A stretch of 64,000 bases of DNA, taken from assembly GCA_029204225.1 (NCBI GenBank), contig CM055092.1:66006923-66070922 (forward strand), written 5' to 3'. The position numbers were made by a program, and so were the translations under genes. Every line of letters starts with the position of its first letter. Within the stretch, counting starts at the first letter, position 1. The notes under the pieces are model-generated. The model saw nothing but the letters and a program-made list of their open reading frames with translations, was not told the origin of the DNA and ran no database searches. This DNA is from Diphasiastrum complanatum (Eukaryota; Streptophyta; Lycopodiopsida; Lycopodiales; Lycopodiaceae). Positions 22,441-33,491 of this stretch are shown here, piece after piece.

Positions 22441-23307
22441 ACCAGGAGGATGTTTCATGTAAATCTCCTCCTCAAAGTAACCATTGAGAAATGCATTGGA
22501 AACATCAAGCTGGAACATACTCCAATTGTGAAAACATGCAAGAGATATGAGTATTCCAATTGTTACCATTTTTTAAACAAGTGCAAAGGTGTCTTCATAG
22601 TCAAAACCTTTGATTTGTCAGTAGCCTTTGGCACAAAGTCTTGCTTTATACTTATTGATAGATCCATCATAATTATACTTGATTCTGAAAACCCACTTAC
22701 ATCCAATCACATGCATGTTGTTTGGTGGCTCCACAGGCTCCCGTGTGTTGTTTGACATCAAGGCTTCAAACTATTGGGTCATTGCTTCAACTCACATCTT
22801 GGATTGAAGTGCTTCTTGGACATCTTTAGGCTCTTCATCTGATATGAAGAGAGCATGATAGGAAGTTTCACCTTCCACTTGCCTTCCTTCCTCATCATAT
22901 GTGAGCCTCCTTGGCTCAGATCTTTCTCTTGTAGATCTTCTTGGTGTGGTTGCTTGAAGTTGTTCCTCCTCAAGCCTCAGCCTCACCACTTCTTGAGCAG
23001 CATCAAGATTGATAATTGTAGATCTTGCATGAGACTCCTTGATCTGTGCATCATCCAAGTTAAACTTTTGATCTTCATGGAAGATCACATCTCTACTAAC
23101 AACATTCTTGTCAGTAGAGGGAAGATATACTTTGTATGCTTTTTTAGTAGATGCATATCCTACAAAAATTCCTTTAACAACACTAGGATCTTCCTTCTTC
23201 CTAGTTTCTAGGGGTACATGCACAAAGCATACATAGCCAGAAATCCTAAGATGATCTACCTTAGGCTTTTTCTTATACAACATCTCAAATGGTGTTTTTC
23301 CTCCTAT
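22441..23307 (-). pseudogene. Ty1/copia integrase-to-RT fragment, copy A
   Basis: The minus strand encodes the integrase C-terminus (MLYKKKPKVDHLRI, GIFVGYASTKKAYKVYL, VVSRDVIFHED), an acidic linker, and then a disrupted RT start (VIGCKWVFRIKYN, YKARLCAKGY, AFLNGYFEEEIYMKHPP). Stops occur in the RT part. It overlaps 43911-44455 at over 95% and runs further into RT. It is cut at 23307 within GGKTPFE and at 22441 within RT. Confidence 0.85.
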
Positions 23308-24479
23308 GGGCAGTAGAAAATCTCTTACGCCACGTAGCAGTAGGGTCTACCAACGATCAGCAAGTATTGAAGTAGGCGGAGAGGAGAGACGGAAAGTGTC
23401 GAAGATGGATCGCATGGTAGGCAAGGAGAGGGGGAGGGGACATCCATGATTTGACAGGGGGGCACATGGACGAGCTCAAGACGAGGGTGTTGGGAGAAGA
23501 GATAAGGCGAACCAAGAGGGAAGAGAGACAAAGTCTAGATGGATTCATCCGACAAGAGGAGAGGTAAAGGCGAGTGATGAAAAAGATGAGGTTTTCAAAG
23601 ATTATGTTAGAACATCAAATAATGTGCCACATTGCATCACAAAAACTAATGACATTTTCAGCAAATTTGATTGATGGAATTTTTTTAAGTACTTTTCGAA
23701 TCCAAGTGATGCAAACTTGTTTGAGTAATGTTAGTGGCCCACATCTTAGGATAATGTTTGTAAAAGGTCCTTGCGCTCCACAAATTTGCTACAATTAATA
23801 AGGTCAAGAGTGTGAAATGTATTTGGGTTCAAAAAAGAAAATAGACAAATAACTAAGGTCGCTGTAGCTGCAAGGCCTAAAACCAGCTTAGATTAGCAAG
23901 AATTAGTTTTGAAATAGTGCATGGTCTGTATATTACTGTGCATAAGTTGCATCATGTGCTCCTTTGCAACAGCCGCACTTCATTGAAGCTCCATTCTAAC
24001 ATTCAGACAAAGATGCCAACATCAAACCATCATCCTTGCCTTAAGATCAATTCAGTTGTCTTCAAGCATCAGATGACAACAAAGAGTCTTAGTGACTGAA
24101 ATTTCTGAGTTATAAAACAAAGCTGTAGTTGAGCTAAGACATACAGAAAACTACCGATTTGATTGTATGTAACTTCATGGTACCCATTGGGCAGGAACAA
24201 TATTGTACGATAAAGAAGCTAAATTACTACTAAAATTCTGAATTCTAAAGCATGTACACCATCATGGATTTAATAAAGGCGTACAACAAATAACCCATTT
24301 GATTGTATGTGACTTATTACTATTCACCAGAAACAACTTATTAGTATTTGCCGGGAACAATACCGTACAATGAAGAGCCTACATTGAGACTAAAGTTTCT
24401 GAATTATGAAACAGGTACGTCGTCCTTTAAGGTAAAGCTGCCATTAGCCTGGTGACTTAATGTCATCTTGGAGTGCAGA
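23308..24479. other. 3' flank of the BBX gene, no further gene recognised
   Basis: 23330-23560 is purine-rich and of higher GC, with no identifiable product. The remainder is AT-rich and should contain the 3' UTR of the BBX gene on the minus strand, but no clear polyadenylation signal can be singled out. Confidence 0.35.
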
Positions 24480-24764
24480 TCAGACTTCCATGTAAGTCCT
24501 CCTCTTTACAAAATAAGGTGACTCTGCAGTTGATCTAATGCCAAGGTCAGGGACTATCAAAGTATCAAGGTCATTAGGGTAAAACATTTCGTTCTCACCC
24601 TTAAACTTTGCAGGTCCAGCTACTCTCCTGGACCTTGAAAGCCCGGAAACTGTTGGTGGTGAAGGGATCTTTGGAACCTCATGGATATCATCTCCAGAAG
24701 CTTCCTCGTCAGACAGGCATGTATCTGCTGCCCAGTCACAGTCTCCAAAATTTGTGGTGTCACC
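24480..24764 (-). CDS. BBX exon 3 (C-terminal region with VP motif)
   Basis: 94 codons and stop, lying 9 kb from exon 2. The match to the C-terminus of BBX22-type proteins (acidic stretch, [15 protein letters not shown], basic tail) and the compatible phase tie it to the gene. No other B-box coding sequence occurs nearby to claim it. RNA evidence would settle the join. Confidence 0.78.
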   Translation of the reverse strand, partial: GDTTNFGDCDWAADTCLSDEEASGDDIHEVPKIPSPPTVSGLSRSRRVAGPAKFKGENEMFYPNDLDTLIVPDLGIRSTAESPYFVKRRTYMEV

Positions 24765-27700
24765 CTGAAGAGCATTCAAACCTTACATGTTTAAAGGCTT
24801 GATCTACTTCTATAGCTACCAAATTATGATGGCAATACCATCAGCCATCAAAGTTACTTGGTTGTGAAAACTGAAAGCCACCACCAAGCTTCCAACATTA
24901 TTTCTCAAACAAGTTCATAATAACAAATTCCACGACGTAGAAGCACTACAAATAATCACATTATGAAAGCCAAAAAAAAATGCAACAGAAAGACAAGCTT
25001 CTAATCTCATTATAATCATCTAGCTAATAGCCAATGAAATATCATTTGCTTTTCCCGGTACCCTGTTAAATTCTTCATTTAACTGTATTCTAATCTACCT
25101 ATTTGTCCCTTCAAAAGTCAACATCCTTAACTAATCAAAATTCTGGGCCATACTCATTTAGAAGCTCTTCGAGAGATCCAAGAGCCACTTACACAACTTT
25201 GACCATTTATTAGTGACAACCCAAAATTCACCAAATCATGTTCTAACAGGATTTTGTAATATGTGTCCCTCAAGCTTTGAACCATAGTTGCATGCATACA
25301 ATCCAAAACATGATCCGGATAGCGTTCAGGAAATTAGGCTTAGGGTTTTCCAGAACACAAGTGCATATTGGGGGAAGCCCATATGAAATCGGGAGCTATT
25401 GCAAATAATTATCACTCTTAATGTTAGTTGGGTTCCAAACTCATGAATGATGAGTGAGGATAAAGATGAACTTGTGAAGGACAACTTAATGGCCTACTCT
25501 ACAAATAAACTATCAATCATTTACACATCATGACATGGATAAATGAGCTAATTCTTTTCTTTGGAGCTTCGATCTGACAGGTAATTGAAATTCAGCCGTA
25601 CACAACCTGTAAAAAATCCTTGACTGAACCTCCCAAAACCAGTCTATGAAGGCCTATAGATTCATGTCATGGACCAATTTGCCCCCATTTAGTTGGATAG
25701 AGTAAGCTTGTAACATTGATTGTTTTCACTCCAGCATGTTTTTGGCTTACAGTGTATCTGTCTGTAATTGACCAGATCAATATAGCTCTGTGCAATGATA
25801 TTTTTGTCTCTTTCCAATTTATCAGTACTTTGTTCCTCTAATGTGTTCAATAATCATTTCTGAGTTCCATTAACACTAAGTAAACTATCAAAAAAAATTC
25901 AGCTTTTAGTCTTTTTCAAAAAAAAGATTATCCATAACACACGTCCCCGAACAATTTTGCAGCACATCACAATCCCCCACAACTATGCTTTGAACTAAGA
26001 AAATCTAAACAGAACAACGTTTATAAAAGACACGAGGTCGCTGACTGTCAAGTATATTCGTTGTTCGAATCAATTCGACACCGAAGTCAATGTGATTCAG
26101 TCAGATTCGACTTTAAAGTATGCCTTTAAGTAATATCATTCTACCTTCATTATAAGTCTGCCTTTATGTTGAGGTAGCTTAATGTTCCAGTCTTCAAATT
26201 ATACTTGGCCGAATAAGTTCATGTGAATATAGAGTCAGACTTCCGATACATAGCTATCCAGACTCCAGTAGTGCTTCCTTCTTTTGAATATGAGACTTCA
26301 TTTTTTATATTATTTTTTATTAGAATAAAACGGAGTAAATATAATGTAATTTTGAAAAATGCGACGTAATAGGGTATTACAGCTAGCAATACCTGATTTT
26401 CATACCCTTTTACTTCATTGGACGGATTGGCCCATGTTTCAAAATTTTCCAACTTGGATTCTTCAAGTATGTTTGAAATCTGCCAATATGGCATATACTC
26501 CAGGGGAAACGGCCTCAGTGCCAATGAGTCCACAGGTTCTATATGCACCATTTAGTCTAAGATCCTCCTAAGTTCAACATAGAAGATATAACACCAACAG
26601 TGTATTGCAAACTTACTGCTTCTCTAGCATTTAGTAACTGTGCCCTTATCATATCTGCCCTGCATATAATTTTTACATGTACCTTACAAGTTTTGTATGA
26701 CATTCCTTTGACTCCCTTGATGTTTGGCAGAAACAGTGTCGACTTTTCTTGTGAATTCTGACACACTAATGCTGCTAGATTTTGATGCACAGGCGACAAC
26801 ACTGATATAAGAACAGCCGGTCACCAGCTTAGCAATTTGTATACAATAATGAATGTACTGGAATGCCTGTGCTACTATATTACATTGATGGAGCTCCATA
26901 GGCATTTGAACAACTTCGAATCTCAAACTGACTTGACAGTAAAGGACTGATGTGGTAGTTTACTCATCGGTCCTGAAGTGCACATATATTGGCATTCCTC
27001 AGGAATTTATGTGCTGCAGCAAGATTCGGCAGATTCCATGGATTCTTGAGACCGTAAAACAAATGTAAATCACATTATAACTTTTAAAAGCGACATGCCA
27101 TCAGGTTATGAATCTTGAAGTCCATAAACATGTTCTAAAGCAAATACGGTATATATATATTATATATATATATATATATATATTATATATCATAGTACCC
27201 CCTGGTACTGCTGGTATGGTACCGCCGGTACGGTACCGCCCTGGGATCCGCGGTACCAGGGCTGTACCATTTTTTTTAATATATTTAATAGTTTTTTTTT
27301 GCCTATTACTTAACCAAAAAGGACAAAAAAATGGAAAAAAAAGGGGTACTAGGTGTAAAAAAAGAGGGTACAGTACGTGGTGCAGGGGACTAGTGCAGTG
27401 GCACATGGGCACTGTGGGTGAGCAGACCATGGGGCCAATGGGAGACCAACACATGGGGGGGAGCATCACATGGGGGCAGGTACAGAGGCACATGGGCACT
27501 GTGGGTGAGTAGACCATGGGGCCAATGGGAGACCAACACGAGGGGGGAGCATCACGTGGGGGCAGGTACAGAGGCACATGGATGGATGATGGGGATCCAC
27601 ATGGCCGATCAGGCTGTGGGGATAAATAGGCACTCACAATGCCATTGTGGTCGACATTTTCAGAGGTTGTGAGAGAGCTAGTGATAGACAATGAGAGAGC

Positions 27701-30700
27701 AAGCGATAGTGAGAGAGCTAGTGATAGCCGGTGACAGGCTGTGAGAGGCTGTTTGAGAGCCAGGGTGCTGTGAGACGGTGTTCAAGGACCAGGGTGCTGT
27801 GAGGAGAAGGTCGATCGAGATGGCAGAGTGCATACCACCGAAGCCCGAGGGCGAAGCTAGGAGGAAGCTTGAGGAAGATATCCAAAGGCACAACGAGAGA
27901 CATCGGAAGCAAGAGGCAGATATCCGAGAGATGTTGCGACAGACTCGGCAGAGAAATCCGGAACCGGAGCCACCCGCCCCCGCTGTGGATCATGTCCTCG
28001 CTGTCGAGCTGGATCTGGATGAGCAGATCGGAATGAATTTCACACGACGGCAGCTCATCATGGTCAAGGAAAGGGCGGCCAGACGTCAGGCTAACCAGGA
28101 GGCAGCTCGGGCTAACCGGGAGGCAGAACAAGAGTGACAAAACAATGCACCAGACGAGGGCGAGGAGTCGGTGGAGGATCAGTGAGGGATGTTTAGAATA
28201 GATAAGGTCCAGCCGTATGTGGCGGACTGTTGCTATGTAGTTTTCGGCAGTTTATGGTGCAGCAAATAACTAGATGGCTGCTTAAAAAAATGACAGTATA
28301 TGTGATGTTATCTTGATACAACGGTTGAATATATACATAGTTGTTTTTTGTGCAACGCGAGCCTGGTCATGTAAGATGCAATCTCTGTAATTTTTTTAAA
28401 TGCAGATGTATTACACGTGTTTATGAAATGTCGTTTGGGGTGTAGGGGTGATTGTTGTGCTCATGATGTAGGTGCATATATGTGAAGCTAGCATTCACTT
28501 CAAACGAAATTAAATGAAAATAGGATTCACACACGCACATAGAATTTGACATAAAATTGAAAATACAGCATCACATGTACAGAGCGACATACGCAAAACG
28601 TGCAGCAAATAATGTAGGCCAAACACTGTATATAATGTGAAAAATCATCTGAGTACAATGGTGGACCGTCTGCTGGAGACAAACTACTGAAACTAAAACA
28701 ACAGAGCCACAATCAATGCTCTGGCTCTGACTCAGACGAATGCTCTTGAGACAACTCAGGGCCCTGAGCTGACTCTCGCAGCCGATATCTCTGCCTGTCT
28801 GGAACTGGCATGGGCTGTGTGTCCGAGGAGGAGGACTCGTCACTAGCATCATCCCAGTCTACCTCCGCATCAGCCCCCAAGCAGGCCAAACCAACAACAC
28901 CTTCTCCAACTGGCTGTGATACTGCACCTCTACCAGTACCTGGGGCCCTGCATGGTCGTCCTCTCCTCCCTGGCAGTTTCTGTGCCTTGCCTTTCTTGTT
29001 CGGTGCACCCTTGGGCCTTCCTGGTCTCTTGCGGACAAGAGGAGCTGTCAATGCCTCGTCACCCCCATGCAAATCACCTGGCTGGCTAGGCTGGGCCAAA
29101 GCTGAGGCCGGCTGGGATAGGGAAGCAAAAGAGGGAACTCCCTGTGCACCTGAGCGAGGAGGATGAGCTCGTGGAGTGTGTGCCCATGGGGCTGCTGCAG
29201 GTGGAGGAACTGGCTGTGCAGGAGGCGAGTACCGCGGTGATATGTACTAAAAGGGGCGCTGCGGTGGCCAGTACTGGTACATCCTGGGTGCTGCCAATGG
29301 GAGAGCCAGTGGAGTGGGTGCTGCTAAAGGATGAGGATGTAGAGTGGGTGCTGCCACTGGAGGAGCCACTGTGGATGTGGGCGCTGCGAGAGAAAACCTG
29401 GGCACAGATGGTGACCTGCCATGGAGACTTGGTGCTGCAGAAGTGGACGGCGATGGAGGGGCTGCAGGCCTAAATGGCATCGGTGGCACTAGAAGAGCTG
29501 TGCGACGCACATACACCCTCTGAGGAGCTGGAGGAACTATAGGCACCTCATGCGGCTGCTCTGGCTGAGACTCTGTGTATGGCATGCTGGCAAGAGATGA
29601 TGGGGGCGCCCTGACACTTGGCATCTGCTGGGCCTCTGAATCCAATGTGACAACCAAGTCGTCCAGCTGGGCATCTGAATAAATGCTCTGGGCTCTGGGA
29701 CTCATCCTGTGCACCAGCCTCTAAATCATCCTGTGCACCAACCTCTGAATCATCCTACGCACCAACCCCTGAATCAACCCGAGCCTCATCCCGTGCCTCA
29801 TCATGTGCACCCTGTAGACCTTGCATGGCCTCCCAATCTGTGCAATCAAAGCCATCTGGTGCCTCCTCTGGTGTGCTGTCGTAGTAACGGCCATGACTCT
29901 GTACTGCACGCATCCAAACATCTGCCGAACTGGCATCTAAATCACTTTGCCCTCTATCAAGAGCCTCCTCCATCATGTCGGCATAGGTAGGTATGCCACT
30001 GGCCCCCCCTGTGTGCCCTGCCTGTCTCCCGGTATAACCTGTGCCATGTGTCCCACCTCAGCCACGTGATGCACCTGTGACCCCTGCCCGTGGCGTGTGC
30101 CCTGCACCTGTATCATCTGCCTCATCCCTCTCTGATCTGGCAAACACAACCCGAATGGGCTCATCCTCATCATGCTCATCCTCTGACACTAGCTCATCTG
30201 CCTCATACAATGGGGGCTCTCTGTGCTCAAGCCCAAGCTCTCTCTCTCTCATCTCGGCAAGCTCCCTCTCTCTCTCTGCCATCAACTGTGTGCCCAGGTC
30301 ATCTGCAGGCATGGGATGGGTAGTGTCCGTAGGCAAGTCAATCTAGTGCTCCAAATTAGATATCTTCGTCTGCAAGGTTTAAAATTTGCATGTCAGAGAG
30401 ACAACTTTATGAAGAAATGAAACCAACGTATTAGGAGTCAACCAACATGCTATGGGAGAATAGCAAATCACCTGCAATGCGCTCGTAATGGTCGGAAGTC
30501 TCCTGGCGAGACGTGCCTTGGTGCTACAGAACACCAACCGCTCCAACTGACTCACTGACAACCGGTTTCTTCTCCTCGTGTGAATCAATGCACATGTGCT
30601 CCAATTACGCTCACACACAGAGGCAGCACAGTCCTGTGGTACGTGCAATGAAATGCTTCAGCACATGTGCACGGGTGGAAGGTCAACGAAACACAGCAAT

Positions 30701-33450
30701 GGAGGATGAAATGAGATGCATACCTGAGAAAGGACACGCAGTGCAAGACGTTGTATGGATGGATAGGTGCTACCGAACATGGTCCACCAGGTAATGGGAA
30801 GCTGCCTCCTCTCTGGATCCTGAGCAGCCGGGTGGCCGAACGTGCCCATGCCGAAACGAAATGCAGCGAGCTCCTCCATGAGCCTGATAGGATCCAAACC
30901 TATGTGTGGATCCACCCTGTGAATGTACTGAAGCCAATCGGCCTCGAGCTCCCTGTCTGCGATCTGTGTCGGAGAGAGGAAGAGGGGATGCAGCATGTGT
31001 GCAACGCTGTGGATACTCCTGTGGAAGTAGTTCCACCGCGTCTCCCATATGAACTTCAGCTCTGTCATCCTGCAGGTGAGAGGCATGTGGTTTAGGGCAT
31101 TACGAAAAAACTTAACACTGACAGAAAAACAAACTAGCAATTACTAAAAAGATAAAGGCCAATTACAGTACTATACTGCTTACCTCTCTGGCTGCAAGAT
31201 GGGCAGCTGCAGGAACTGTCCAATCCGGTCCATGAGCTCATATACAAGTCCAAGTGTCGACCCCTCGCTGTCAGCCATGCGGAGCACAATGTAGAGTGGT
31301 CGAAGCAGTCCTGACAATGTCTGTGCATCCCTCCAGAACTGGTCTCCCCTCACCGTGGAAGAAAAGTGCTCCCCATCCTCAGTGTGCTGAAACGTACTGG
31401 CACACCAAAGATCACTGGCAACCATCTGTAGAAGCTGTGCCCTGCACCTGATCAAATGGTCGATGACCACCAAGTCAAATGCAAAGCGTGTGGGGGCTGG
31501 CTTACGGAGGTCCAGATGGCTGAACACCCGGAACATGGCAAGAACACGCCTCTTTCTGGTGACAAAAGTCACCAGGAAGAGGGCCTCACGGACGATGGCT
31601 CTAACCCAGGGAAGTGCACCTATGTCCCCAATGAAAATGTCGTGCGCCGCACAGGGGGTATGGACGATGTGAGGGAACTCGGCCTCTAGTAGGACACCCA
31701 TCTGAACATAGTTGGTGGCATTGTCCGTCACCACCGTAACGACATGCTGGGGGCCTATGGACAGTAAGACCTAATGACATCGTACATGAAATCTGCAGAT
31801 ATGACTCTCCCCCCCCCTACTGCAATCCACGGCTCTCAAAAACTGTGTACCCATGCAGCTGGAGACCAAGATGTTGAGGATCGGCCTCCTCCTGACATCA
31901 GTCCAGCCATCGGACATGATGCTACATCCATATGTGGCCCAGTGGCGGCGTAGAGGCTCCATCTCTCTAGACAAGGACTCAACCCTATCTCTCAACATGT
32001 GTGTGCGGACAACCTCCGAACCAGGGACTCTCTAGCCAGGGCTGACAGACTGTGCAAGGCGGAATGCCCTTCTGAAGGGCTCAGAATCGGTGATGGCAAA
32101 AGGTAGGTTCAGCTCGTAAATCAAACTGGCCACGACCTGTGTGGCCTCTCTATCCATGTGTGGCTGATGCGCGCCGCGAATGGTCTGCTGCACAAGGGCT
32201 CTACTTGGTGGGCAACGGGTGGTGGACCTCCAGCACGGTGCACCAACTGTGACGGGAATGGACGATGACGCGACAGGCTGGGCACTGGTGGATGCATCGG
32301 CTGTAGACGTGGCATGGGGAGAGTGGGATGCACTGGCAGGGATGGGTGCAGCAACATAGGTGGGGTGCACTGGTGGAGGGGCAACATCTGGCATGGGGTA
32401 CGAAAACTGCTGGCTGAGGAGGTCATCCGGATGGGAAGGGAAGGAAGAAGGGATCTCTTCCACATCCTTGAAGGCCTCAGTAGTAGCATCCTGGGCCTGC
32501 TCGGGTGGCGGAGAGTCCATGAGAAAGTCGTAAACCGGGGCGTGCAAGCAACAGGACGTGGAGGTGGAACCACAGTGGCAACTGGCGGACGCGATGGGAC
32601 GGGATCCACCGGAATCTGAGCAGATGGAGGTGCGTGAGGCAGAACTGTCTGAGGGGGATGAGGGGCAAAGGGACTGGACGAGGATGCACTCCCTCTCCTC
32701 GTGCGTGCCAGCCAAGCAGGCAGCAACTCTGGGTCAGCCACATAAGGAGCGGTGCAAAATCGGAGAATGCCCTCCGAAATGGTGTTCTCCCCCGCCACGA
32801 GCCGCGGCCCGTAGGTGTCTAGTAGTCGTTGCCTGTCGGGGACGATCATGCTCCCACAAGGGACAGCATTCAAGGTGGCACCATTTTTGGCGCGTGCACC
32901 GAGTAGATGGCCTTAAAGGCGAGTGAGGGATGCAGCAAATTCGACGAGACGGTATCGGCAGCGCACGATCTTCTGTTCGGTCTTGTTGGACTTGTCGGCA
33001 ACCCGCCTGACAATGTCTACCTCGTTTCACAGACCGGAAAGGTCGGATTGCACCATTGCGATGGAGAAAACTAGGGACAAAATGCAGATGAAGCTAAAGC
33101 TAAGGCTGGAAAAAAAAACAGCAGGGTACACTGTGTGAGAGATGCTGAAAATGGGTGAAGGCAGGTTCTGGCAAATCAGATGCAAGGCAGGGCGGTATGT
33201 GGGCGAAGGGCGAAGCAAATCAGACGCAAGGCAAGACAGCAAAACCAGTAGCGAAGGCAGGGCAACGATGGCTGCAAAAAAACTGGGAGAGAAGCGAGGG
33301 GGGCGGGTAGATTGGGTTTAAAAAAATTTCAAAAAATATTAAATATTAATTATATTAATATATTATGGTACCGCGGTACCATCATGGTACCGCGATACCA
33401 GTACGGTCCCACGGTACCGGGATCCGTGGTACCCAGTACCGCGGGACCTA

Positions 33451-33491
<41 letters not shown>

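Larger units (their letters stand above)
27191..33452 (-). mobile_element. hAT-superfamily DNA transposon with GGTACC-rich termini, decayed
   Basis: 6,262 bp bounded by CATAG...CTATG. The outer 85 bp or so at each end are related inverted sequences, crowded with GGTACC words (three left, five right), followed by A/T runs. Both ends abut TA repeats, so a TA-rich target was probably used, but this hides any exact 8 bp duplication. Inside, on the minus strand, lies a multi-exon transposase with BED finger, DUF659-like and hAT dimerisation regions, plus a long Pro-rich, AT-hook-bearing tail. A separate short ORF runs on the plus strand near the left end. Several stops and frameshifts disable the transposase. 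It lies wholly inside the large BBX intron. Confidence 0.82.

Noticed and set aside
27101-27691. 196-codon minus-strand and 134-codon plus-strand frames at the left hAT end
   Set aside because: They run across TA repeats, the terminal inverted repeat and the 87 bp tandem units; composition reflects repeats.
28810-29473. Plus-strand open frames opposite the transposase tail
   Set aside because: Shadows of the Pro/Ser-rich minus-strand coding region; no independent motif.
32121-32926. Overlapping long frames on both strands in the transposase linker
   Set aside because: GC-rich sequence with few stops. Only the minus-strand frame leading into [13 protein letters not shown] has family support.
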